Part shown: positions 9,106 to 20,107 of the stretch, in pieces
How the letters are laid out: each line of letters begins with the position of its first letter
How positions within the stretch are numbered: the first letter of the stretch is position 1
Assembly: GCA_000969725.1 (NCBI GenBank)
Contig: JXSR01S042569.1
DNA: 32,667 nt
From: Ophiothrix spiculata
Taxonomy: Eukaryota; Echinodermata; Ophiuroidea; Amphilepidida; Ophiotrichidae
Direction: 5' to 3' (one strand)
The notes under the pieces: generated by a model
What the model saw: only the letters and a program-made list of their open reading frames with translations
The model's database searches: none
Told to the model about the DNA's origin: nothing
Translations under genes and position numbers: made by a program

Positions 9106-10543
9106 ACTTATCTGCTTCCCTTACGTCAGGAATGCTGTACAATAATCACTTGGTTCATTTTGTCAATGAAGGAGACCTGAAAATGTACTCTGTGTTAGAA
9201 TGTTTCCTGCTTAGCTTGGTGTTTGCTCTTGGTAAGAACTGCTGTGTCGTGCAATCCAGTTGACTTTATTCTGGACTGCATTGGTGACCTTTCACAAGTA
9301 CTGTCCTGCATGTAATTCAAGAAGATGTCAAACAAAGTTAGATGTCAAACAAAGTGAGCTGGTAAACAAGGAAGCAACATGAGATGTCTGTGCATCACCA
9401 CTGACAGAAATGTATGCGTTCCCTAGCAAGCCTGGGTTGCCCATGGATTTCAGAGTTTCATTGAATCTTTAATATACACTAAAGTTATATTTACGTGAAA
9501 ATTTTGCATTTTGCCTACAACTCTTCTTTAGGTTCTGTATTTACCATTGTATTGGTCATGTGATGGACAAAAAATAAACTTTTTTTGGTCTGTTGTGATG
9601 GTCGCAATGACGCTTAGTTTTGAGTTGGATTAAATTTGACTTTTCTTGCAACAGACCATCGATATATGTAAATATGTTACATTTTGACAACTCAAAAATT
9701 GCAAATTTATGGTTATCTGCTTCAGCTGCCAACTACAACCATGACCACGACAGCAAATTTGAAGACACATTTTGTTTTCTCTGAAATATTCATTTCCATT
9801 TCCATCCAGAATATTCTCGAGTCATCTTTCACGTGACCAAAGTAAGACTAGAAAAGATTCAGTACAAATCTAACTACTTGATCATGGACATTCATTTGTA
9901 GCCTTTGGAATGTTTTAGTTCAATGTACACTTATACATAACACTTGGACGGTTGACTAATTCCTTTTGAAAACTATCTTTTAACGTTTTGATGTAAATGA
10001 CATTAATTAATTAACAATTGAATATATTTATTAGTATTGTATTTATAGTATTATTCTATCACCATAATTTATGAGGAAATCTAACTAAAATAAGAAGACA
10101 ATTATATAATTTTGTTTAAAAATCTATAAAATAATCAATCAGGTAAACAAATCAGAAAAATGCTTTCCACAATGTGTTTGATTTTTGTTCATTACATTCA
10201 GATTTTTTCATTATTATCATTTGTTGGCTTGAAGATTTTTCCTCCATCAAGTGAGGTTATTGACCAAGCGTTCTGTGCCAACTTGATTGATAGGTTTGGC
10301 AGATATTTAGTGGTTTGACATTCACAGATGTATTGATAGATCAATTCAGCATCAAAGAGCTTACTTTCAAAGGCATTAAGTTTGTAAAACTGACAGTTAT
10401 TGTGGCAAAAGTACGATATTCTCACTTAATCATAAATATAGTGTCAGGAACTTGTCCGGTTTCAGTTTTTAAGCTTACTTAAGTTAATAACATGGATTAT
10501 AGTTATATTAAAATCTCTCTTGTTAGTTACTGTTAGGTGTGAC
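9106..10543. other. Intron, nothing major recognised
   Basis: AT-rich sequence. The only local pattern is a 15-base direct repeat, GATGTCAAACAAAGT, at 9324-9338 and 9341-9355. No exon, RNA or transposon was recognised. Confidence 0.55.
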
Positions 10544-10743
10544 TAAAGTTAGTCCCAGACTTTGAGTGAAATTTGAAATTTAAAAAAATAACACATTTTG
10601 AGAGAAAATTTATAGCGATAATTTATGTTCTTGCTTTAAAGATTTCAACTGAAACCTTTACCATTTTGATTCATTTGTCTGTTTTAGAACATTGCAATTA
10701 TTTTTGGAAAATATAAAAATGTTTTAGTCTGGGACTAACTTTA
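10544..10743 (+). mobile_element. MITE-like element with perfect 17-bp inverted termini
   Basis: TAAAGTTAGTCCCAGAC at 10544-10560 is the exact reverse complement of 10727-10743. The 200-bp element contains AATAACACATTTTGAGAG, GATAATTTATGTTCTTGCTT and TCATTTGTCTGTTTTAGAAC. It has no ORF, and TA or a longer AT-rich target site is likely. Confidence 0.85.
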
Positions 10744-10931
10744 TTTCCGTACTAGACCAATTTTTGTTTTTGTTTTTTTTTGATACAAAACCAATGTTCC
10801 AAAACAGACGAATTGTTGAATTATAGGAAATTCAGCAGTCATCTTTAAGCTAGGGCATAAATTATCACAGATTTCCAAAATGTGTTATTTTTCAAGGAAT
10901 CAAATTTGACTTAGTCCATGTCTAACTTAAG
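10744..10931 (-). mobile_element. Inverted, diverged copy of the preceding element
   Basis: Its reverse complement aligns with 10544-10743 through AAAAATAACACATTTTG, GATAATTTATGCC(C)TAGCTTAAAGAT and TTCGTCTGTTTTGGAACATT. Its outer end, TTAAGTTAGACATGGAC on the minus strand, is a degraded form of the 17-bp terminus. The two copies stand tail to tail, making a large imperfect inverted repeat of about 390 bp. Confidence 0.7.
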
Positions 10932-12230
10932 AGAGTTCTTACCATGCATTTGAGGTGATAAAACTCCAAAAAAATATATTTTTATTTTCATTTTGTTGAT
11001 GTTTTGTGGTATTAAGGGCAATTTCTTGCTTTGAAAATGGTTGCGTTTACTCAGAATTTATCCTATCAGTGTCAAAAAATAAGTGCCCATGCAAAATGAC
11101 GTGAAGGGCCCAGAGCAGTTACTGGAATAAATATGGTAGTTAAACTTTATCCATTCAAGCCCTACACAAAATGGAGAAATGAGCCAAAGAGCCATCAATC
11201 TCTTACATTGGATTTAAAGAACAAAACCCAGGGATCTGGATCTGGATGTGTAATTGATCAGCTCCTACAGGAACAAATTAACACTCAATGCGAGATTAGA
11301 GACTCAACCGGTTTAAGTCTTAAAAGATGCTGAGGAGTGCAACACTCCTAAAGTTAAGCTCCCTTAATTTTCAAATATTGTTGACAAAATTTGGCAGCCA
11401 GCGCATCAAACAGCACACATTTTGCCTTTTTTCCAGGTGTACTTTTACTGCACCTGCTGTTTGCAAACCTCAGTCCCTGGAAACCTCAGCAACCTTGAAT
11501 TTCCATTTTGCTAAATCAATGTATTTTATTTTAAAAGCATCTTTATGAAAAATTTAAGTGCAGCTTTATTGATATCAATCATAAATTGAAAAATATAAAG
11601 AAATTTTAATGTCAGTTATTCTGTACTTTGAAGAGAAATTATTCATCAATTTCAGTTCATTAAATTATGATAGTATGTATGCTATGTAAATGCATGCACA
11701 GCTCTGTTGTATTGCTGTACTCTACAATATAGAACTCAATGTTATTTTATTTATTACCCTCAATAGCTATTCCAGTAGGTTTGAAAAAAAAGTTGATTTT
11801 TGACATTTTGTTTACAAATATACGATATGTTTTAAACAAGCAAATAGCTACCTTTTTTATTATTTTGTATAAAAAAATGATTTCTGTGATATATCCTGGA
11901 TATATCTGACATCTATATCATCGCACACGCCTAGAAAGTGTCAAGTACCTGTGTAAGTTGTGTAATGTTAGTTAATCTATGCAACTTACCTACTCAATAA
12001 TTGGTTGCATATTTGTGACCATCTATCACAAACCTCTATTAAAGTTGGCTTTATTGAGTTACAAGACGTAGTCTAAAAGATTGAGATTTTTGCAGATTTG
12101 AAATGCCCATGCCTTTCTTAGCAACTCCCAGCAAAATATCAGCTTTCATTTCAACTCAAAAATATCTGAATATCTGTTGGAAGTTGTCTCAGTTTTAGGG
12201 TTTCTGCTATGTCATGCTTTGAAGAATCAT
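10932..12230. other. Intron, nothing recognised
   Basis: AT-rich non-coding sequence. The only short pattern is TATATCCTGGATATA (about 11891-11905), a near-perfect palindrome. The ORFs at 11133-11548 show no family signature and codon content typical of chance. Confidence 0.5.
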
Positions 12231-12602
12231 TAACCCTAACCCACTACAGGCCAAAAGCTATCTCCTTGAATCTTACTGTATATAAGTCTATATTTACGCA
12301 TTCGACATTTGAACCCTGGACCTCTTGCATCTCAATCCAATTTTCTCCCATACCAAGCTACTCACAGGCGCTGCCTCGGCAGCAATTCAGTAATACCACA
12401 ACAAAGAGCCATAAAGCTGTATCTGCATGGGCAACAAATTTAAAGGTGCAAATACGGCTTTGTGGCCCTTGTTGCCCATGCAAATACGGCCTTGTGGATC
12501 TCAACAATCGATATATATCTCCCGGTTGTGACGTATTTGGACATCAACTATTTTCTTCATTTTCTACTGTAAGATTTTATAGGATTCAGCTTAGTTAGGG
12601 TT
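12231..12602 (-). repeat. Dispersed repeat with CCCTAA-type termini (copy 1, diverged)
   Basis: It starts TAACCCTAACCCACTACAGG and ends GTTAGGGTTA, so the termini are inverted. It shares with the copies near 21.3 and 31.9 kb the block CCAAGCTACTCACAGGCGCT followed by GCC-TCGGCAGC. The reversed B-box-like sequence ATTTGAACCCTGGA is in the corresponding place. An internal local duplication (GCAAATACGGCTTTGTGG / GCAAATACGGCCTTGTGG) is present only here. The 129-residue plus-strand ORF spanning it is not a gene. Confidence 0.55.
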
Positions 12603-13083
12603 ATGTTCTACTTCTTGGTGTCTTATAAATTTAAAACAAATGTCATTTTGAAGCTGCAAGTCTGCTCTTTTTGAATCTGCAATAATTTAACCTGAAGCTG
12701 ACTTTACTGGAGATTTGTGGTGAGTTTTTAAAAAGTTGCATAACAGGGTTCACATGTGTGGGTATGGGGTGTAACTAACACACACCGCCTTGCTTGTATG
12801 CAAGTCATTAAATTTGTGGATCCCAGAATGATTTAACATAGAATGATATTGTAAATTATATACCTCATATACAGATTACTGTCCTGTGATTGGTTAAAAG
12901 TGAGGGCTTGGATTTTACTAGGCCCGGGGCATATTTTTCACTAGGCCCGCTCAACATATTTTGCGGCGCCGGTGTAACACGAGCAATACTTGCGCGACTA
13001 TTGACTATCGGGTGTTTTCATTGCAAAAATGATTCTTTTAACCAACCAGATGACAAAAATCTATATATTCGGTATATAAAACG
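12603..13083. other. Intron leading into a hairpin element
   Basis: Between 12880 and 13083 the sequence becomes richer in GC and CpG (GGCCCGGGGCATA, TTTGCGGCGCCGG) than its surroundings. It may be part of the same transposon as the hairpin that follows, but no outer termini were found. The 75-residue ORF here is unremarkable. Confidence 0.4.
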
Positions 13084-13242
13084 AATATTGACTGCTTTTT
13101 CTTCGGGGCATGGTTAAAATTATTTCCCCTCGGTGATCTCAAAACCATGAATATGCCCTCAGCTTCGCTTCGGGCATATTCATGGTTTTGAGATCACCTC
13201 GGGAAAATAATTTAAACCATGCCCCTCAAAGCAGTCAATATT
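13084..13242. repeat. Long hairpin, arms of about 71-75 bp
   Basis: The left arm 13084-13158 runs from AATATTGACTGCTTT through GGGGCATGGTT, GGTGATCTCAAAACCATGAA to TATGCCC. The right arm 13172-13242 is its reverse complement with few mismatches and small indels. The loop is 13 bases (TCAGCTTCGCTTC). It is a foldback-type transposon remnant; nothing suggests a gene. Confidence 0.85.
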
Positions 13243-13267
13243 TGTATATTATTTCCCTTTCAATTTG

Positions 13268-13380
13268 AGCTATTTCTGTGTAGAATTTTTTACTTTTCTT
13301 GACTTATACATTTTAAGCTTGATTTAGAGCATTTACATATTAAAAGAAAAATCTTAAGTGGAAGCGAGGCTAGCCCCTTT
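13268..13380 (+). repeat. Dispersed repeat, copy 1
   Basis: It shares TATTTCTGTGTAGAATTTTT, TTTAAGCTTGATTTAGAGCA and AAGTGGAAGCGAGGCTAGCC with 29214-29330 (there with changes). No ends or coding content were recognised. It begins just after the hairpin and could be the outer part of the same element. Confidence 0.65.
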
Positions 13381-15176
13381 AACTGGAACTGATATAATTT
13401 GTTTGATTTTCAATTAGAATTCTAAGTTGATAAGATTTTACCAATGGAAATGTTTTTGTAGCATATGGCAGTGTACTCAACTAAGCTGAGCAACAAAATA
13501 GCCTGACTAGGATTTTGTGTGACTGAATGAATGAATAAATGCAGACAGTAGTGAATGCAAACGATGGCTTGTTGGTAATGGCAATATTATTAGCATGTAT
13601 CCGTGATGGCCCAGTGCAGTAGGCTTGCTGCAAGCTACCTCATTTGGGTTGATGGGGATGTACATTATGAAACAAAGGAGCAAATCTTTGTTGATTTCAA
13701 TTCGTAGCTTTAATCTCATACAAGGTTGTTAGAAAGGTTTTGTATATTTCCTTGGAGCGGCAAGTCTTGACGTGAATAATACCAATCAATATTAATCTTT
13801 GCACAATAATAACAAGTTGTACGCAAGCAATGAACGCACATTATGTTGGATGCTCCTTTGCTTAGATGCCAAAAATGATGCCAATATGGTCCTGACTGCA
13901 TCATCAGCTGAATGGTTAGATTTCAAAGAAGTTTCAATCTTCAGGAGAAGAGGTTATTTTGACAGCTGTGTTAAGGAAGTATTAAATTTCCAGTCAGACT
14001 GTAACAATAATTATAAATCGATATAAAAAACCTTCCCTTTTGTTTACATGCAGAGCGAGGTTTTTTATTGGTATCGAATATCCCGAAGTATCTTGCCGAT
14101 TCCGTTGCTTTAGGTCTTACAGATTTACAGAAAATATTAATTAATTTGTACTGGATTTTTTTCTTTTCTCCTTGCGACTACCTTTGGGCGATCCTTATAG
14201 GCACACTGGCCTTTTACTATTTTAATATCAATATTATGTTTTTCCCTTGGATTTTAGGATGATGAACTGCAAAGTATTTAATTATATCCTAGTAAGCTAT
14301 TTGATGATTTATTATTTGCATCTGGAATGGGTACTCTGCTGTTTTGTTATTTTCCCATATTTTCTTAATCTCATCAGTGTGTGTGATAATAGAAAGCTAA
14401 TTGTGTTTTCCCCTTATAATCAAGCAGGTATTGTGTGATATTTAAATTATTCTTGTTTGTGTATAAATCGTCTCTTTTTAAAGCATCATTATCATTAATA
14501 ACTTATCCCCATCTTTAAAAGCAGCACAAATGTTTGTATTGCAACATTAGGGGTAGCTATCAAACAGTAATTTTTTCAACAGTGCCATGCAGCAATCAAT
14601 CTTCACAATAATGATACTGGTAACATCAGTATTAATCAGTGTCATCATTGGTTGATTTAGTTTTTTTTTAAATTGTACTTGCATTTTATTTTCATATAAT
14701 CATGTTAACAGTTACTCTTTCAATTACATCAGCTTCCTGTATCTCTTTTATCTATTAAATGGCCAGTGAGTACCGAGTTGTTAGGCATTTATTTATTTCT
14801 TGGTCACCAATGATCACCTGTCTTCACCTCAAGTCTCCAATCTAATTATAGCAATACCTGCCCATCATTGGATTCAACACTTTACCCATACCCAAGGGCT
14901 GACTGAACAAGCCATGTCAAGTGTGGATGTGTGGTGTCGATAGCTGCCTGAATTGCAATTTATTAAAAGTCAATCTTAATTTAGTTTTAACCTTTGTCTG
15001 AATGGCTTTCATATTCGCCTTTCCATTTCACATTGAGCCATATCTGCAGAGAGTCTCAATTTCACAATATCAACCCTAACCCACTGAAGGCCAATAATGC
15101 CTTGAAATGTTGCTGTGTCCTGATAACCTTTTCTCTATCCCTGTTGGATAAATTATAATTATATGCAAAACTTTAT
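13381..15176. other. Intron, nothing recognised
   Basis: AT-rich non-coding sequence. ORFs at 13507-14438 are short, lie on both strands and overlap. CAACCCTAACCCACTGAAGGCCAA-type sequence (about 15068-15090, shown here split as AACCCTAACCCACT and GAAGGCCAA) resembles the left end of the CCCTAA-terminated repeat, so a solo end may be present. Nothing else is seen. Confidence 0.5.
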
Positions 15177-15344
15177 GGCCCGTATTCCAGAACGATGTTT
15201 AGCTAAACCATTGTTTAACTGAGCATCAACTGTCCAGGAATGATACGCATCATTGCAGCTTTCAAGCAGAACAGTTCAATGAGTCGTGCTGTTGACGGGA
15301 AATAAAACCTTGATTTAGCTAAACACCTTTCTGGAATACGGGCC
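15177..15344. mobile_element. MITE-like element with GGCCCGTATTCCAGAA termini (168 bp)
   Basis: The left end GGCCCGTATTCCAGAACGAT and the reverse complement of the right end GGCCCGTATTCCAGAAAGGT match at 17 of 20 bases, and both go on to GTTTAGCTAAA. No ORF is present. Flanking TAT on both sides could be a target duplication. Confidence 0.85.
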
Positions 15345-15689
15345 TATATTTTTTATTGGCAAAAGACATAAAGGCAGCATTGAAGAGATGACAAGTCACA
15401 AGGTAATCAAATTGAGATGTGTGGAAATCAAAGAAATTATAAACGAAAAGCGATTCACTTGATGCACAGCAGCAGCATCTATTGCGACTCTTTCTGAGTC
15501 AGATAAGATACATCAATATTCCAGTGAGTCCGTTTCAAAAAAAGTCTCGAAACGTAGCTTCGGGTACAAAGACCCCTCTCCATGAGCGACAATTTGAAAT
15601 GGTTGCCATCCCATAAGATTTACATGGTGGTCAAATTAGAAAAAAAAGCAGTTGGGACTGTTTCTGAACAGATGCAGAGGTACAATAAT

Positions 15690-15844
15690 GGTGCGTTCAT
15701 AGTCCAGCGATTTCATCACTGCAACATCGCCCGATACGCAGTCTTCAAAAAATAAGGGCAATATGCGGAGCGCGTTTAAAGACTGCGTATAGACAGACGT
15801 CGTGCGATGAAATCGTTGTGAAATCGTTGGACTATGAATGCACC
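15690..15844. mobile_element. MITE-like element with GGTGCRTTCATAGTCCA termini (155 bp)
   Basis: The left end GGTGCGTTCATAGTCCAGCG and the reverse complement of the right end GGTGCATTCATAGTCCAACG are inverted repeats continuing into CGATTTCATC blocks. Inner CAGTCTTCAAA / TTTAAAGACTGCGTAT sequences form a second, smaller inversion. It is non-coding. Confidence 0.85.
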
Positions 15845-16005
15845 ATAACTTGGTCTACGAGTGACAACAAGATGGCGGCGAGCATCACTTCTCAAATTTT
15901 ATTTCTTTGGTGGGAAAATTGCTTTACTTTGTACTTGTGTATTTTATTGAATTGACTGATGGTTTGATCTTGTTGTATTTGTTTTCTCATGTGTAGATGT
16001 TTCAG

Positions 16006-16084
16006 TAATGCTGAGAGCGTGGAGGGAACGGAACCCACAGAACAGAATCAAGGCAGCACATGAAGCGTTAGAAAAAGGAACAGA
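16006..16084 (+). CDS. ST7: ST7 exon C (residues 102-128)
   Basis: It encodes IMLRAWRERNPQNRIKAAHE followed by ALEKGT, the start of the helical, TPR-like middle region of ST7. The Ile codon is split with exon B and the final Asp with exon D. I chose the acceptor tttcag at 16005 because it gives the spacing of the vertebrate proteins (Arg-Pro-x-Asp-x-Ile-Met). A second AG nine bases upstream (gtgtag, 15996) would replace Ile with Asn-Val-Ser-Val and stays in frame. The donor is GTAAGT. Confidence 0.93.
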
Positions 16085-16139
16085 GTAAGTCAAAAAAAAA
16101 TATGATTGAAATAATAATAAATATACAGATTTTTGACAG

Positions 16140-16430
16140 ATTATTTATAAAGCACCTGTAGCAGTATCAAAGTGCTGCTGCCTATTATTACGCTGCCATT
16201 CGAACCAGGAGTCGCTGGTCAAGCACACACCTACGACCTGCACTTAGATTGTAATGTTTCTCATAACAGCTTCCCAATAATGCACGGGTCAATGAAGCAA
16301 TGATAATTAAATGCCTTGTCAAAGGAATAACCTGTTGGCTGTAGCAGGGCTAGAACTCGTGACCTACTGATTCGGAGTCCCGCGCTGTTGCACTAGACCA
16401 CACAAGCTCCTCAGTGATAGCACTTTTTGA
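16140..16430 (-). mobile_element. tRNA-derived SINE, minus strand
   Basis: On the minus strand, TGGTCTAGTGC (16400-16390) is an A box and GGTCACGAGTTCTAGCCC (16364-16347) contains a B box, about 36 bases apart as in tRNA genes. The 3' end GTGCTTTATAAATA lies at about 16155-16142, similar to the tails of the other SINEs here. It lies only 55 bases after the exon C donor. Confidence 0.8.
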
Positions 16431-17619
16431 GCAAATAGGGTACAAAGCACTGCAGATTCACTACCCTAATTTTTTTATTTGACCAGAAAATTAGGGTCGG
16501 TTTGATTGCGCCAAACAACTTTTTTGGCACAATTAATCTGATTACCATCTAGTACAACTGCTACAATTTGTTCAAAGTTATATTATATTTTACTGGTATT
16601 GTTATTGTAATAACTAGATATTGATTTTTTTTCGTCATTTTGGTTCATTTTATTAACATATTTTATTTGTTGTTGCTCTGCTCCATTATGTTGACATTTT
16701 TTTTTCTTAATTACTGCGCAGGCCTCACTGAATGCGTATTATTGCACTGGCAGATTTTGAAGTCTAGAATATGACCGAAACTAGGTTGGGAACAGTCAGG
16801 GGTAGAATACCCTTCTCTTCATAATGACTGAGATTACATGTACAGGTATGACTCTTCTGTACATGGGACTAATGGCTTAAAAGACGCCTCCAAAGCATGA
16901 CAATCTAAATGCGTCATGTTAGGAGCTGGAGAAGATCTAGAATAACTATCTCACCTAATGATTCCACAAAGTTAAATAAATTCCAAGTTTCCACTTTGGC
17001 ACCAGAAATCAAGCATGGGCAAAATGTGCGCAAGGCGAGATCGCTAACCAAATAGTGCTCCTTGACATATTATGATTATCATATGATTTGCAGCCAAAAA
17101 AAGTTGAAATGTTAGTTGCATGGGACCATTTGAGCCAATTGTGAAAAACGGCATAAAGAGCAAAAAAAAAGCCCATAAATTTGATAAAATTGTATCTTCT
17201 GCTCTCCATACATAATCAATTTAAAAGTTTATTGTGTAGGTAAGTGCATCCACTATGTTTACTCGGTGTGCATTATTGTTATTTTGCACGTAACACATTA
17301 TTAATATATAGCACAAAGCGAAACTGTAAACACGTATGCAACACAAACTCTTGCAAACATAGACCGATCTGGATTAACATTCATATTGATGCATTGATCT
17401 GGGTCTGCTCAAGATCATGATCTCTTCTAAAAGTAAATAATAAAGAAATATGAACAAACGCTGAAAGGTTTTTTTTTTCAATTATTTGTCTTATATAATT
17501 GAAGAAAATTTTTTAATTGATCATAGCATTTACCATACACAACAGTCAAATATTCAAATTTATCAATTTCTATTGTGTAAACTATCTTCTGTTTCATATT
17601 TTTTTTCTCTCATTTACAG
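16431..17619 (+). other. Intron between ST7 exons C and D, no exon found
   Basis: Vertebrate ST7 has an alternative 23-residue cassette at this junction (from memory). I searched this intron for a matching exon and found none. It is AT-rich, with no recognisable repeats, and ends in the acceptor tattttttttctctcatttacag. Confidence 0.5.
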
Positions 17620-17774
17620 TTGTGCAACAGCTTTAATACTCCTAGCTGAAGAAGAATCTACCACTATTTTAGAAGCAGAAAAATTGTTTCGACAAGCGCT
17701 GAAAATTGCCGACACAAACTTTAAGAAAAGTCAGGGTCTACAGCATCATAGTCCTACGCATGAGAGGATACATA
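17620..17774 (+). CDS. ST7: ST7 exon D (residues 128-180)
   Basis: It encodes CATALILLAEEESTTILEAE, then KLFRQALKIADTNFKKSQGL and QHHSPTHERIH. This matches the ST7 core, where paired helices of TPR-like character occur (LLAEEE...A..LF.QAL). The start is set by the acceptor tttacag, which completes Asp from GA plus T. The donor is GTAAGT, ending in phase 1 and giving a split Arg. The plus-strand frame is open upstream to 17486, but that part lacks similarity. Confidence 0.97.
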
Positions 17775-17798
17775 GTAAGTGTTTAGGGCCACAACTGC

Positions 17799-17841
17799 TG
17801 ATTGGTTAAACTAAAAGGTTTATCCAAGTTTTAACCAATCA
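17799..17841. repeat. Small hairpin 24 bases after the exon D donor
   Basis: TGATTGGTTAAA (17799-17810) and TTTAACCAATCA (17830-17841) are perfect 12-bp arms around a 19-base loop. The same TGATTGGTTAAAA motif is at about 12887. It is likely a transposon relic; an effect on splicing is possible but unsupported. Confidence 0.7.
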
Positions 17842-18570
17842 AGAGACATAGCACATAGGGATACATGCCACTGAATGCCTTTGTATAAACTAATTTACAA
17901 AATGGCCTCTTATAAAACACCATATTTAAGTGATTGATGTGTATTTGCTATAAAGGTGGATTTAAAAATAATGAAAATTTTGACTTATCATATCATGATG
18001 GTATGGTATCATTATGCATCATTTTCCAAAGCTTCAATTATCTGAGTATCAAGATCAGGCCAGCATTTCTAATTCTTCCCAATAGCACCCCCACCCCCCT
18101 CATCGGGTTGAAAAAGGTTTAGCGTCAGGGCAGATCGAAAGCTCCCCAAGGTGAGCATAATTTTATGTTGTGAGAAAGAAATAACTACTACGCCTATATC
18201 ATACCTGTGTATTTGTTGGACTGAAATTGAAATGTTGCTCACTTTCTCTGAACTAACAATTTAAAAAAAATAAAATTATATTTTCAAAACACGATTGATT
18301 TCAGTAGCAGGATTAAAATTACACTTACAGTTACATAGCCAAGATGCTTGTGATCGCAAGTGCTGTGTTTATACATTAACAAATTTGAAGTAAAATTAAG
18401 CAAGGAACATGAGTAGAGTGTTGAAAGTATTCACAGTTCATCTTGTTATTTGAGCTTGAGCTACCTGTCATGATTAATTACAACCATGTAAATGTCACAA
18501 GGTGTCTCAGATTTACAGCATACGTGCAGGGTTTAAAAATTCTCAAGAATGTCAAATCTTTATCATTTAT
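17842..18570. other. Intron, nothing recognised
   Basis: AT-rich sequence without repeats or gene signals that I recognise. Confidence 0.5.
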
Positions 18571-18897
18571 TTTAAAGTTGTAGGATCCTGTTTTGGCGTG
18601 TGTGTAATTTATTTGTAAATGATTGGAAGGCATTCCACAAGTTTTGACCTTTGGATTGCTTCTTGTATACACTCAGAAGTCAAAAGACAGTATGAAACCC
18701 TTGGGATGAGGCTGTTGTGTAAATACATAAGAAATACAAAAAATAGGTATACCAATTTAATTAACATTTTGTGCTGTATCTCTAAAACTATAATGAATAT
18801 GGAATTTTTGATTCATAATCGGGAAAATGTGGGCTTTCTTTTGCCATCAAAAATGTGACCTGGGGGATGAGATTGTAATCGGATCTTACACCTTTAA
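18571..18897. mobile_element. MITE-like element, TTTAAAG termini (327 bp)
   Basis: The left end TTTAAAGTTGTAGGATCCTG and the reverse complement of the right end TTTAAAGGTGTAAGATCCGA are inverted repeats. ORFs on both strands inside it are not conserved-looking. It shares the TTTAAAG start with the elements at 922 and 19538, although the inner termini differ. Confidence 0.7.
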
Positions 18898-19537
18898 ATG
18901 AAATAATATTAGACTTACTGGTTCTTGTCAAAACATATTCATTCACTCATTTCTAATGTGGAATGAAGATATTTTAGTCAAATTCTGTTTATTATATCTA
19001 ATGTGACAGCAGTAGAAATTCCATGGAAAATGACAATATTGGTTGGTGATATATTGATCAGGGTACTCTACTCCAAAGTGCAGATGGATGTCATGGAAAA
19101 TTGCTGGATTTTTTGCAACTTGCTGGCATTTTCCTACTCCTTTACACCTAATAAATAAATTTAGTCACATGACATGACTGACAGTTATTAGATTGAGGTG
19201 GTAAATGGTTATTTTATGTGCTATTAAATAATGTGGCTGTCTTGTCAATTTTGCATTTTGACAAGCTTACTTTCATAGCTAATAGATTTTGCTGCTGGTT
19301 TGGCTTTCAATTAGTTTGTATGCTACAGCAATATTGAATTATATTAAATATGTAAATGAATAATTTTGAAATGTTGAGGGACAGATTTATTGATGAAAAT
19401 GATAAACATATTCAATTAAATATTAATAGCTCGGTTTGTAGTAAACCGTAGAGGAATTCAATGACTGACTTACTTCAGTTAAAACGAACATTTTCCACAT
19501 CAGAGGTTGCACAAGGAGGGGACATACTTCTATATTA
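18898..19537. other. Intron, nothing recognised
   Basis: AT-rich, no features I can support. Confidence 0.5.
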
Positions 19538-19873
19538 TTTAAAGGAGCTTTGTTTGATTTCTCAAAATTTAGTTTTCAATGACATATGAAAGATGACCAC
19601 TCATGAGGTATAAGTTTTAAATTTCAGCTGAATTGGTCAAACCGTTTTGATTTTATGGGACAATTTTGTATTTCAGAGCTGCCTATATGTTACTGTGTAA
19701 AATTGATTATGGTTACCATAATTACGGCACATTTTCATACATATCTACAAAACAGAACATTACTTAGCCGTGAAATTTCACATAGGTTATGAGAAAAATA
19801 TGAGCAACATTTTGGTACCAATATCTCAAATAGTATGATAAAATGTTAGGGCAATCAGACCATGCTCCTTTAA
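19538..19873. mobile_element. MITE-like element, TTTAAAGGAGC termini (336 bp)
   Basis: The left end TTTAAAGGAGCTTTGTTTGA and the reverse complement of the right end TTAAAGGAGCATGGTCTGAT are inverted repeats. A central TGGTTACCATAATTACGG block is near-palindromic. It has no ORF. Confidence 0.75.
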
Positions 19874-20107
19874 GCATTGGGGTATTTTTACTCTAATATT
19901 TTGCTCTCTATATTAACTGGAAATGAAATGATCCAAGATAAAAGTCCTTCCTTGTGATTTGGTATCTGGGGCCTTTGCACAAAGGAATCTATCCTATAGA
20001 TCAGTGGTATTGCCATCCCCTTTAGCATCAGTGAGTATCGGCTCCATAGCCATTCACTTTCTCACACCCGATCATTGTGTCTATAATAGCCATTTTTGGC
20101 GAGGCTA

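Noticed and set aside
12209..12598. 129-residue plus-strand ORF
   Set aside because: It is the longest plus-strand ORF but covers a CCCTAA-terminated repeat with an internal duplication; no domain or conserved pattern is seen.
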